Source: an uncultured Planctomycetaceae bacterium (GTDB taxonomy: Bacteria; Planctomycetota; Planctomycetia; Pirellulales; Thermoguttaceae). From it: DNA of 64,000 nt. The position numbers and the translations under genes are program-made. The notes under the pieces were generated by a model. That model made no database searches. It saw only the letters and a list, made by a program, of their open reading frames with translations, and was not told the DNA's origin. The stretch's first letter is position 1. Each line of letters opens with the position of its first letter. The stretch lies in assembly GCA_946408825.1 (NCBI GenBank), contig CAMJTU010000005.1:88453-152452 (forward strand), given 5' to 3'. Positions 53,505-62,800 of the stretch are shown in pieces.

Positions 53505-53888
53505 CGCTAATTGCCGTCGCTAAGGGAAAACGCGCGCGATAATTTTCGCGCGCCGCGCTCATACATGACGCGCCATTTACGAACGCCCCTGATTTTACAC
53601 GGGCGTCCGGCGCGCGACAAGGTTCTCCAAGACGTCCGACGCGTTTTGCGCCGTCTCCATGCCGACCGCCCGAAGAATCGCGCGCGCGGCGGCCCCGATC
53701 AGAATATTGAACGCAAGAATCGCAAAATAACTGCTGCGCAGCTTCATCTTATGAACGTTCAGCCCGAGAAAGGTCATAAAGAGCATGAAGCGGACAAACC
53801 AAGGGATCGTCTGCTAAAGGACGTTTCATGCCCGTTAATCAATAATCTGGCGACGACTCGTCAAAACGGACGACAGATTGACACAATC
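53505..53888. other. Intergenic stretch with one small doubtful frame
   Basis: 384 bp between the dehydrogenase fusion and the SMI1-ankyrin gene. It holds the small frame at 53595-53786 and a 6-bp hairpin (ACGCCC/GGGCGT, 53583-53606) without a U-run. Nothing else is recognisable. Confidence 0.5.
53595..53786 (-). CDS. Small hydrophobic protein, doubtful
   Basis: A 63-residue frame with one clear hydrophobic helix (SYFAILAFNILIGAAARAILRAVG) and ordinary-looking flanks. None of its three Met codons has a good Shine-Dalgarno site. The helix and the lack of low-complexity bias make it more protein-like than the opposite frame, but it could be a remnant of a larger gene. No family recognised. Confidence 0.3.
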   Translation of the reverse strand: MLFMTFLGLNVHKMKLRSSYFAILAFNILIGAAARAILRAVGMETAQNASDVLENLVARRTPV

Positions 53889-54788
53889 TTACAGACTCTC
53901 CAAGTATTTTACGACGTATTTACAATTTTTCAGTCTTTCAGGATCCGCAGAATCTGCGCGAGCTCCAAATTTTAACAACTCTATTGCCGAACGTTCGTAA
54001 CCGTATTTTATATGGTAAGCAAAAGGAGTCTCTCCGTTGTTTGCTCTTGCTTCGATATCAGCCCCGGATTCGATTAAAATTCTTATGACGTCTACGCTTG
54101 TAGATAAACGTAACGCAGTGGAGCCGTCGGCGTTTCTCTTATTGACGTCAAACCCCGTTCCTATAAGAAGACGGCAAATATCAGGATGTTCGTTCCTTGC
54201 TGCAATTGACAGCAGGTGAAGTCCATATTTGCCGACTTCATCAAAATTAACGTTATTTGTCAGGAGACAGGATTTAAATTCTTCATACTGTCCCGCTTCG
54301 ATCATTTGGCATATTGGCGACGTCTCCCGAAATCTACCTGGGTTCTGGTAAAGGTTTCCAATGAACTCGTCGAAAGAATTTGCTTGCTTTGAATCGAATT
54401 CGGCGGTTTCATGATCAAGGAGCCAAACGTCTGATTTTTCCCTGTTTGACGCTCTCATACAGAACACATTGCCAAAGGGATCGATTCCTATCGGCAAAAA
54501 CTTACGATATTTCGGATACATGATATTCTTATCGTTTAACGAACTTTGTAAATCCCAACACCCATACGGAGCGTTCAGCGCGTACATAAGTTGGAGCGCA
54601 AAAACATACCCGCCGAGTCCGCCGACAAGCGCGTCGCCTCCATTGCAACTTCCGCCGTTTGATGCAAGCAGAAACTTGACGTATTGACCTGGTAAAACGA
54701 TTCGATTTCGGGATTCAAAATCCTTAATCTCGTCAACCGTTGGACTCGGAAAAGAATCGATAATATGCGCTTTTGTTGAAACTTCCAT
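53889..54788 (-). CDS. SMI1/KNR4-type domain fused to ankyrin repeats
   Basis: A 299-residue protein. Residues ~10-150 have the SMI1/KNR4 (SUKH) pattern: PTVDEIKDFESRNRIVLPGQYVKFLLASNGG read in halves, FLPIGIDPFGNVFCM, and DEFIGNLYQN. SUKH proteins are often immunity proteins against polymorphic toxins. Residues ~165-299 have three to four ankyrin-type repeats, for example GLHLLSIAARNEHPDICRLLIGTGFDVNKRN, ADGSTALRLSTSVDVIRILIESGADIEA and NNGETPFAYHIKYG. The stretch has lower GC than its neighbours. No toxin gene is recognisable beside it. A role as an immunity or protein-binding module is inference. Confidence 0.78.
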   Translation of the reverse strand: MEVSTKAHIIDSFPSPTVDEIKDFESRNRIVLPGQYVKFLLASNGGSCNGGDALVGGLGGYVFALQLMYALNAPYGCWDLQSSLNDKNIMYPKYRKFLPIGIDPFGNVFCMRASNREKSDVWLLDHETAEFDSKQANSFDEFIGNLYQNPGRFRETSPICQMIEAGQYEEFKSCLLTNNVNFDEVGKYGLHLLSIAARNEHPDICRLLIGTGFDVNKRNADGSTALRLSTSVDVIRILIESGADIEARANNGETPFAYHIKYGYERSAIELLKFGARADSADPERLKNCKYVVKYLESL

Positions 54789-54945
54789 TTCTTTTCCCTT
54801 GTCGGCAGATTTTATGGAACGTTAAAAGTCTTCGGTACTTTCCAGTTCTTTGAAAGGGAACCCTGAATGAATTTACACACAAATTTGTACTTGACTTAAG
54901 CGAGTCGCAGCTTTTTAACTACGGTAGGAAAAACAGTCTCCATAC

Positions 54946-55248
54946 CTACAAGCTTCCTAGAATTGTGGATATGGAAAGAGCAAACGTGACTATTTGGACT
55001 CCAAAATCTAGGAAGAACGCTTTTTTTTCACTGGAATCTTCCTCCTTCACGCATTCCAAGAATCCCCAAACTCTTATCGGGAAAAAGACAAACCACACAA
55101 GGGCTATCACAAGGAGAAGCGTCGGGAAGGTTTGATAAAGGTTAATAGTATCGGCAAGTCGGAAACGCGCCCAGTTCGCTAAAAGCCAAAGGTAGAGGTG
55201 AGCCAACACTGAAACCGTTATCAATGTGTAGTCATATTTCTTCTTCAT
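54946..55248 (-). CDS. Small membrane protein, hypothetical
   Basis: About 100 residues from ATG 55248 (a TTG at 55332 would add 28). Three hydrophobic helices: YTLITVSVLAHLYLWLLANWA, FPTLLLVIALVWFVFFPIRVW and FFLDFGVQIVTFALSISTILG. Two charged loops (CVKEEDSSEKK) sit between. No Shine-Dalgarno site is clear for either start. No family recognised. It shares the low-GC character of the SMI1-ankyrin gene and may belong to the same acquired patch. Confidence 0.5.
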   Translation of the reverse strand: MKKKYDYTLITVSVLAHLYLWLLANWARFRLADTINLYQTFPTLLLVIALVWFVFFPIRVWGFLECVKEEDSSEKKAFFLDFGVQIVTFALSISTILGSL

Positions 55249-55543
55249 TGGAGAATCACGGCGGCGTCCATATAGTTGCGTAAGGAGAATAGAGAGCCTT
55301 CGCTCCTTCCAAAAATGAACTAACTTCCACAATAATTACCAAGGAGAAGAGCGACGTTCCAATCAAATCCTACTCTGAACCAAGAGGAGATTCAAGCGCT
55401 TTTATCGGACGGTAATTCAGAAGCTCCGAGAAACAAAACGCGCCAAAAATAGACTAACTTCCCCTTCTTCAGCATGATCCTACGACGCCCGCTGAAGAGA
55501 GGGAAGCCTGAAGGAATTAACGCAAAATTGGGATCCAACTTAG

Positions 55544-56320
55544 TCAGGCGCTTATTTTATGGGAGCGTCGAATATGGAGGACGTCGACGAGTTTCAGAAG
55601 AACGACCTTGAAGCCAAAGACGAAAATTTTGCGTTGACGCTTGATGCGCGAAGGCTGTTGGAGGAGACGATAGAGCCATTCAAGGTTTAAACGTCGCCAA
55701 CGCAACGGCGCGCGTTTAACTTTGCCCGTAAGCGCGTCGAGAGACCCGCCGACGCCCATGCAAAGCCCGACGTTTAAGGCGTCTCCGTAGTCGTTCATCC
55801 ACTTTTCCTGTCGAGGACTGCCGAGCGCGAGAAATAGCGCGTCGGCGCCGCTGGCGTTGATTCGCTCGACGAGTTCGTCAAACTGATCTTCCGGGAGATA
55901 GCCGTTCTGACGTCCGGCAATAACAATATCGGGATAACGCTCTTTGAGCTTTTCGACCGCTTCGGCGTTGACCTCTTCTCTCGCTCCGTAAAGAAAAATC
56001 TTGACCCCGCGACGCCCGGATTCCCGACAGATCGCCTCCATAAGCTCCACGCCGGGGACGCGTTCAAGTTTGATTCCGTAAAGAATTTTCGCCGCGGCGA
56101 CCACTCCGATTCCGTCGGGGACGCGCAGATCGGCGCGGCGCAGGAACTCGGCGATTATCGCGTCTTTCCGCGCCGTCATACCCTTTTCCGGATTGATGGC
56201 GACGACGAATTTTGTCCTTCTATGATCGAGCGCGTAATCGAGCGCGCGATTCAGCGACTGCTCGAAGGTCAGGACGCCGACGGGCGCGCCCAGGACGTCT
56301 AATATTTCGTCGTCTGCCAT
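55544..56320 (-). CDS. WecG/TagA/CpsF-family glycosyltransferase
   Basis: A 258-residue GT26 enzyme, which adds N-acetylmannosaminuronate or ManNAc to a lipid-linked sugar. Family marks: NPEKGMTARKDAIIAEFLRRADLRVPDGIGVVAAAKI (the NPE.. and PDG segments), RVPGVELMEAICRES, VKIFLYGAREEVNAEAVEKL, and ADALFLALGSPRQEKWM near residues 150-166. The ATG at 56320 is one base after the stop of the epimerase gene (TAG-A-ATG), a coupled start. It follows WecB in the same operon, so the two make and transfer the ManNAc-type sugar in surface glycan assembly. The C-terminal ~30 residues are basic. Confidence 0.88.
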   Translation of the reverse strand: MADDEILDVLGAPVGVLTFEQSLNRALDYALDHRRTKFVVAINPEKGMTARKDAIIAEFLRRADLRVPDGIGVVAAAKILYGIKLERVPGVELMEAICRESGRRGVKIFLYGAREEVNAEAVEKLKERYPDIVIAGRQNGYLPEDQFDELVERINASGADALFLALGSPRQEKWMNDYGDALNVGLCMGVGGSLDALTGKVKRAPLRWRRLNLEWLYRLLQQPSRIKRQRKIFVFGFKVVLLKLVDVLHIRRSHKISA

Positions 56321-56321
56321 T

Positions 56322-57446
56322 CTAGTTTCTTTCTGTTTCCGGCGCGACCGATTCACGACGCCATCGTCTTAATATTTCCATGGCGATGCGTCCCGCCGCG
56401 TGACCGTCCCATAGTTCGGGAACGGAACGTTCGCCAAAATCTCCGCGAACGACGCGGCGCCAGGCCGCGACGACGCCCTCCGTCGAGAGTCCCGCGATTT
56501 GATTCGTTCCGATTTCGCTCGTGATTGGGCGCTCCGTACTGTTGCGGATCGTAACGCAAGGAACCTTCAACGCGGTCGTTTCCTCTTGAAGCCCGCCGGA
56601 GTCTGTGAGAACGCACATGGCGTTCGCGTTGAGTTTGAGGAAATCAAGGTAGCCTAACGGATCGATCATAAGCAGATTCGTCGCTTTTTTAAGGCGTTCT
56701 TCTAGCCCGAAAAGCCGAATGTTCTTGCGAGCGCGAGGATGGACGGGCCAGACGATCTTAGTTTCGCGGAGAACGACGTCAAACGCGTCGAGAACTTGAA
56801 TAAACGCGTCGCGGGAATCGACGAGCGCGGGACGGTGCAACGTCGCGACGGCATAGGTTTTTGGCGTTATCCCGAGCGTTTCCAGAATCTTAGAGTTCTG
56901 AGCGCGTTCAAAGTTCTTGTAGAGAGAGTCGATCATAACGTTGCCGACCAGACAGATTCTCGAACGCGGGATTCCTTCGCGCTCAAGGTTGGCGACGGCG
57001 TCGCGTTCCGTGCAGAAAAGCAAATCGGCGATTTGATCGACGACGATGCGGTTGATCTCCTCCGGCATCGTTCGATCGAAAGAACGCAATCCCGCTTCGA
57101 CGTGCGCTAGAGGAACGTAGAGACGCGAGGCGACAAACGCGGTCGCGAGCGTGCCGTTGACGTCGCCGACTACGACGACTCCGTCGGGCTTTTCCGCTCG
57201 GCAGACTTTCTCAAATTCCGTCATCATCCGCGCGGTCTGCTCTACGCCGGAACCGCCGCAGTTCAAGTTGACGTCTGGTTCGGGCAACCCTAACTCGCGG
57301 AAGAAAACGCCGCTCATGGCGTCGTCGTAATGCTGCCCAGTGTGTACGAGGAGCGTCTGAACAGAATCGAGCGTTTTAAACGCTTCAAGAATCGGCGCGA
57401 TTTTCATAAAGTTTGGACGCGCGCTTACAACACAGACGATCTTCAT
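56322..57446 (-). CDS. wecB: UDP-N-acetylglucosamine 2-epimerase (non-hydrolysing)
   Basis: A 374-residue epimerase that interconverts UDP-GlcNAc and UDP-ManNAc for surface polysaccharide synthesis. Motifs: CVVSARPNFMKIAPILEAF at the start, VHTGQHYDDAMSGVFFRELGLPEPDVNL, VVVVGDVNGTLATAFVA, LAHVEAGLRSFDRTMPEEINR near 116-134, ADLLFCTERDAVANLEREG, VLTDSGGLQEETTALKVPC near 280-298, and TIRNSTERP. ATG 57446 is at the head of the unit, followed by WecG and preceded by the divergent esterase promoter. Length is normal. Confidence 0.95.
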   Translation of the reverse strand: MKIVCVVSARPNFMKIAPILEAFKTLDSVQTLLVHTGQHYDDAMSGVFFRELGLPEPDVNLNCGGSGVEQTARMMTEFEKVCRAEKPDGVVVVGDVNGTLATAFVASRLYVPLAHVEAGLRSFDRTMPEEINRIVVDQIADLLFCTERDAVANLEREGIPRSRICLVGNVMIDSLYKNFERAQNSKILETLGITPKTYAVATLHRPALVDSRDAFIQVLDAFDVVLRETKIVWPVHPRARKNIRLFGLEERLKKATNLLMIDPLGYLDFLKLNANAMCVLTDSGGLQEETTALKVPCVTIRNSTERPITSEIGTNQIAGLSTEGVVAAWRRVVRGDFGERSVPELWDGHAAGRIAMEILRRWRRESVAPETERN

Positions 57447-57588
57447 GACGCCGCGACGACTCCCCTAAACAACCTCAAAAAAATCTCGACGACGCGACGT
57501 CCCCGAGAAGAACGCGAATAGCTTACCACTTTTTTCTAATTTCGCTAGCCCTAAGCATGCCGATCGCCCAAAGCCGCGCTTAAGGCGC

Positions 57589-57617
57589 TTGTAATCGACT
57601 ATCCGTTCCGTTAAAAT
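57589..57617 (+). promoter_or_regulatory. Probable promoter of the esterase/HzsA-like unit
   Basis: TTGTAA (57589-57594), 17-bp spacer, TAAAAT (57612-57617), 84 bp before the ATG at 57701. Confidence 0.45.
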
Positions 57618-57700
57618 TGTGGACGCGTCGATCTTAGATGGACGCGACGTCCCTTTTCAGTGGATTTTATCGACAAGCGCAAAAAAGGAGTACAGATTTT

Positions 57701-59749
57701 ATGACTTTTTTTAACAGATTTAACGATTTTGCCCGATTTCTCAACCGGGCGGGAATTCTGACGTTATTGGTCTTTGCCCTTTCTTTGCTCGTCGTTTCCG
57801 CCACAGGGCGGGCGCAAGACGCTCAGTCGCCCAAGACGTTTATTGAACAACTGGGGCTTACGGAAGATTCGTCGCACATGATGAACGACAAACTTCTCGC
57901 AGAGGTTGACGCGGCCGGCGAGGAATGGGTCGCCAACTACGAGAAAATTAAGACGCCCGAGGATCTTAAGGCATACCAAGACACGCGTCTCAAGGCGTTC
58001 CGCGAAGCGCTCGGTCCGATGTGGGAACGAACCCCGTTGAACGTTCAAGTCACCGGTTCCGGAACGAAAGAAAAATATCGATATGAGAACATCGTTTTCG
58101 AGAGTTTGCCCGGCGTCTACGTGACGGCGCTCCTTACGCTTCCCCTCGAAGAACGCTATCCCGGCCCGTATCCCGCGATGCTCATTGTCTGCGGTCACTC
58201 GTTGGAAGGCAAAGGATATGATCTTTATCAGAGTCTCGGCATTCTCGCGGCGGTCAACGGCGTCGCGGCTCTCGTGATGGATCCGATCGACCAAGGCGAA
58301 CGGTTCCAGTTCACGAAAGACGACGGCTCTTTCCGTCTGGCGTCGGTCGCCGCGCACAACATGGTTCAGGCGGGCTCGATTCTCGTCGGGCGTAGCGCGG
58401 CGACGTTTGAAGTCTGGGACGGGATGCGAGGAATCGACTACCTCCAGAGTCGCGACGATATTGTCAAAGATCAAATTGGCGTTTGCGGAACCTCCGGCGG
58501 CGGCACGCAGACGTCCTACATCATGAACCTCGACGACCGTGTCGCGCTCGCTGCGCCCTCCTGCTACATCTGCAGCTTCTTCGGCGATTTGACGCACAAT
58601 CTCGGCGCGCAAGACGGCGAGCAGAACATCTGGGGACAGCTTAAGTTCGGGATGGATCACGCGGACTATCTGTTCCTGCGCGCGCCTATGCCGACGCTTA
58701 TGTGCGGCGCCACGAAAGACTTCTTCTTCATCGACGACGGCTGGCGTTCCTACCATTATGCGGCGCGTATTTTCTCGCGACTCGGATATTCCAACCGTCT
58801 GACCTTCGTCGAAAAGGACGCCGATCACGGATATTCCGAAGAGGCGCGCGTCGCGACGGTTCGCTGGGCGCGACTCTGGTTCATGGGCAAAAACGACGAG
58901 ATCGTCGAACACGACCAGCCGCTCCTTACCCAAGCCGAGTACAACTCGATCAAATCCGGCAAGGGCGTCAAATCTCTTCCGAACGCCCGTACGACCTACA
59001 ATCTGAACCTCGACCTTGCGAAGGAACTTGAACCCGCCCGTAAAGCGAAATGGGACAATATTTCCGGCGCCGACGCGTCCGCGCTTGTTCGCTCGCGCGC
59101 CGTCGTTCGTCCCGACGCGGAAACGCCGACGGTCAAAGTCGCGGGCGCTCGCGACGCCGACGGCGGCGTCGAACGCGTTTTCGAGACCGATCCTTCCGTT
59201 TGGCTTACGGCTCGCGAGAATTTCGGCGCCGACGATAAGTTTGACGAGATGACGCTCGTGATTTCCGATCAGAGCCGCGCGTCCGACGCGACGAACGCCG
59301 TCTTTGGCGAAGGCGGCAAAGTCGCTGCGGTTGAACTCCGCGGTTTTGGCGACACGCACGAGGTTGGCCGAACTTACTATAACCATGGTCAGTTTGGCTC
59401 GGACGGCGACGATCACTGCCTTGCGTATCTTCTTGGCAAGACGTTCGTCGGCATGCGTGTCGACGACCTCCTTGCGGTCGCGCGTTTCTACCGCGCGGAA
59501 CGCGGCGTGAAGAAGATTCGCGTCGTCGCGGAAGGTTATGCGGGAACGGTCGCGCTTATCGCTGCGATTGCGGATCCAGGCGCGTTTGACTCGGTTAAAC
59601 TCGTCGGCGAGCTTCCGACGTGGTCCGAGCAGCTCGCTCGCGAATACGGTCCGATTCCGCTTACGAATACGATCCACGGCGTCCTGATTGATTTCGATAT
59701 CGACGACCTGAAAGGCTATCTTGCCAAGCAGGGCGTCCTTGAAGAATGA
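57701..59749 (+). CDS. Secreted alpha/beta hydrolase, acetyl-xylan-esterase-like
   Basis: A 682-residue protein with a signal peptide (ILTLLVFALSLLVVSATGRA-QD). Residues ~110-430 form an alpha/beta hydrolase: ESLPGVYVTALLTLPLEERYPGPYPAMLIVCGHS, ALVMDPIDQGERF, and the nucleophile elbow GVCGTSGGGTQTSYI near 265-279 (GxSxG with Ser). The acid and His are probably in TKDFFFIDDGW and EKDADHGYSEEA. This resembles the CE7/AXE1-like and DLH-like secreted esterases common in planctomycetes. The remaining ~250 residues form a second hydrolase-like half with GYAGTVALIAAIADPG but no GxSxG. ATG 57701 follows AAAGGAG. The next gene starts 94 bp on, without a clear terminator. Confidence 0.78.
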   Translation: MTFFNRFNDFARFLNRAGILTLLVFALSLLVVSATGRAQDAQSPKTFIEQLGLTEDSSHMMNDKLLAEVDAAGEEWVANYEKIKTPEDLKAYQDTRLKAFREALGPMWERTPLNVQVTGSGTKEKYRYENIVFESLPGVYVTALLTLPLEERYPGPYPAMLIVCGHSLEGKGYDLYQSLGILAAVNGVAALVMDPIDQGERFQFTKDDGSFRLASVAAHNMVQAGSILVGRSAATFEVWDGMRGIDYLQSRDDIVKDQIGVCGTSGGGTQTSYIMNLDDRVALAAPSCYICSFFGDLTHNLGAQDGEQNIWGQLKFGMDHADYLFLRAPMPTLMCGATKDFFFIDDGWRSYHYAARIFSRLGYSNRLTFVEKDADHGYSEEARVATVRWARLWFMGKNDEIVEHDQPLLTQAEYNSIKSGKGVKSLPNARTTYNLNLDLAKELEPARKAKWDNISGADASALVRSRAVVRPDAETPTVKVAGARDADGGVERVFETDPSVWLTARENFGADDKFDEMTLVISDQSRASDATNAVFGEGGKVAAVELRGFGDTHEVGRTYYNHGQFGSDGDDHCLAYLLGKTFVGMRVDDLLAVARFYRAERGVKKIRVVAEGYAGTVALIAAIADPGAFDSVKLVGELPTWSEQLAREYGPIPLTNTIHGVLIDFDIDDLKGYLAKQGVLEE

Positions 59750-59775
59750 CGCTCGTAGCGTCGTAATAGATAATT

Positions 59776-59804
59776 CGCGTCGGGGGACGTCGTCTTCCGA
59801 CGCG
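59776..59804 (+). other. Intercistronic hairpin between esterase and HzsA-like genes
   Basis: CGCGTCGG (59776-59783) pairs with CCGACGCG (59797-59804), 13-nt loop, followed by TTTCGATT. Too weak a U-run for full termination; could attenuate or protect the transcript. Confidence 0.4.
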
Positions 59805-59843
59805 TTTCGATTGAAGTTTCTTGCTGAAAACGAAGGTTCGTTT

Positions 59844-62800
59844 ATGAAAAAAATTGTAATGTTCGCCGTCGTTCTGACAGCGGCGATTCTCGCTTCTTGC
59901 TCCGCGCAAGCGCAAGACGGCGTTAAGGTTAGCTCTCAAAGTTGGGAACATAATTCCGGAGCGTTTCAAGATTGCTCGGCGTATATAGCGGAACGCGCCG
60001 ATCTGAACCTCTTAGCGTTTCCCGAAGCGAAACTCGTCGCGATCCAAGGCGTGACGTCGCCCGAATATCTGATCGACGGCTCCGCCGGCGAGTATGGCGG
60101 AGCAGGACGCGTCCAAGTCGAAGGAAAGCCGGCCCGAATCGTTTATTATCTGGGGAAACCTCGTAAGATTTCAGAACTTAACGTCTTCTCCGGCAATATC
60201 GACGAGCGCGGCAACCAGGACTTTGAAATCCGACTTGCGAACAACGCGTCGCATCCGGGCGTCGAGCCGAAATTCCCTGAGGCGCCGACGATTACTTCCG
60301 GCGATAAAGTTCTCGGCGACAACGGAGGCGGGTTCCTTTCTTCTTACGCGCCGGAGTCTGGCGCCGCGCTCTTCAATCAAGAGTTCGACTGGGTCGAATT
60401 CCGATTCTGGTCGACGTACAAGGTGAGAGCAGGCGAGCCCGGCAAGGCGAATACCGCGGCGACGAGCTGGGGCTCGATGGTCGAACTGCAACTTTTGGGC
60501 GACCCGTCCGATCCGACGCTTTTTGAGTCCGAAGAAGCGCGTCAGCAGTGGCTCGCCGGTATTAAAGCGCGTAAACTTCGTCAGGAAGTCGCTAAGCTCG
60601 GGTTTGACGTTCCCTATGCTCTTGAACACCGCGATTCGCTTCTCCTTGCGATCAACGCGATGATTGACGCGTGGGGCGACGAACTCGGCGACGTCGATTG
60701 GCTCGATCGTTACGACGATTTTGAAAAGAAGTTCGCGACTGCGGGCGATCTTTCGACGGAAGAGTATATCGCGCTCGTTAAAGATTACGACGCGTTTCGC
60801 CGCGAGGTCGTTCTCGCCGACCCCGCGCTTGGCGATTTTGATAAGATTCTCCTGCGTAAGACGCGCAATCCCGCGCTGACCGCGAACTGGATTTCCAACG
60901 CGTCGCGAGGGAAGGGGAACTACGACGACTCGCTCGTTCTACTCGATATGAAGAATCTTTCTGCGCCTCTTAAGGAGATAGCGCGAGGTCCGAACAACTC
61001 CTTTATCGGCGACATTAACCTCCACTGGGACGCCGACCGCTGCCTCGTTACGGGACTCTCCGACGCCGGCACGTGGCAGGTCTTCGAGTGCAATCTTGAA
61101 GACGGATCGCTTCGTCAAGTCACTCCTGAAATGGGCGGCGACGTCAACAACGTCGAAGGATGCTACGTTCCCGACGGCTCGACGATTTTCGTTTCCTCCG
61201 CCTCGATGATGGGCGTTCCGTGCATCGGCGGAAGCGACGTTGTCGGCAACCTCTATCGCGTCGAAGAGGACGGCAAAACGGTTCGTCAGCTGACCTTTGA
61301 ACAGGACCAAGACTGGAACCCGACGATTCTCCCGAACGGTCGCGTCATGTACCTCCGTTGGGAATACGTCGATATTACTCACTATTACTCGCGTTACGTC
61401 TTTACGATGAACCCCGACGGCACGAACCAAGTCGAGCATTACGGCAGCGGTTCGTATTGGCCCAACAGCACGTTCTATGCGAAGGCGATACCGGGTCAGT
61501 CCTCCAAGTTTGTCGGCGTTGTCTCCGGACACCACGGAGTCGCGCGCGAAGGCGAACTCGTGATCTTCGACCCCTCTAAAGGTCGCCAGGAAACGCAGGG
61601 CGTCGTTCAGCGCATTCCTGGTCGCGATAATCCGCCCGCCAACGTGACGATCGACCAACTTGTCGATAATTCGTGGCCAAAATTCCTATTCCCGTATCCG
61701 CTCGACGACGAGCATATCCTCGTTTCATGCAAAATGACGCCAAGCGATCCTTGGGGAATTTATCTTGTCGACGTTTACGACAACATGACGTTGCTTCGTA
61801 CCGAGCCTGAATACCAGCTTTTAGAACCCTTCGCGCTCATTGAACGCGAAGAGCCTGCTACGCTCCCTGATCGTACGATTCCGGGCGAAAAGACGGCGAA
61901 CGTCTTTATTACGGACGTCTATTTTGGCCAAGGACTCCCGAAGGTTCCGCGCGGAACGGTTAAGAAACTGCGAGTCTACGCCGTGAGCTACGGCTATCGC
62001 GGCATCGGCGGTCACGACGTTTTTGGTCTCGAAAGCTGTTGGGACGGACGCCGTCTCCTCGGCGAAGCGACCGTTAACGAGGACGGAAGCGCGTCCTTCA
62101 AAATTCCCGCGAACACGCCGGTCTTCGTTCAGCCCGTCGATGAAAACGGCGCCGCCGTTCAACTTATGCGCTCTTGGTTTGTCGGCATGCCCGGCGAAAA
62201 CGAGAGTTGCATCGGCTGCCACGAAACGCAGAACGACGTTTCGCCGACCGTCTCGACGATCGCGCGTAACGCTCAACCCGCGGCGCTCGCTCCGTTCTAC
62301 GGGCCTGAGCGCCCCTTTACGTTCCTTGCCGAGGTTCAGCCGATTCTCGACAAATATTGCGTCGGTTGCCATAACGGCGAAAAACCGAATCGACCGAATT
62401 TTGCCGATATTACCCCCGGTCCGCATAACTTCTCGAACTCGTATCATGCGCTGGCGCGGTACGTGCGTCGTCCCGGTCCTGAAAGCGACGTTCACGTTTT
62501 CCAACCGATGGAATATCACGTTTCGACGTCGGAACTCGTTAAGATGCTCCGCAAAGGACACTATAACGTGAAGCTCGATCATGAAGCGTGGGAACGTCTT
62601 TTCAGCTGGATCGACTTGAACGTTCCTTTCTTCGGAACGTGGTCTGAGATTTCTGAGGCAGGCAGAGAACGCGGTTCCAGCGCGATTAAGAACGTTTCGT
62701 CGCGCTACGTCGAACTCAAATCGCTCTACGCCGACAACGACTTGAACTTTGAGTCCGACGCTTATTACTGGGACAACAACAAAGAGCGTCCCGAGTTTGT

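Noticed and set aside
53511..53975. 154-codon plus-strand frame
   Set aside because: Overlaps the start of the SMI1-ankyrin gene end and has very basic, non-globular composition; the opposite frame is more protein-like but also weak.
57764..59677. 637-codon minus-strand frame opposite the esterase
   Set aside because: Arg/Val-rich noise antisense to a protein with signal peptide and GxSxG site.
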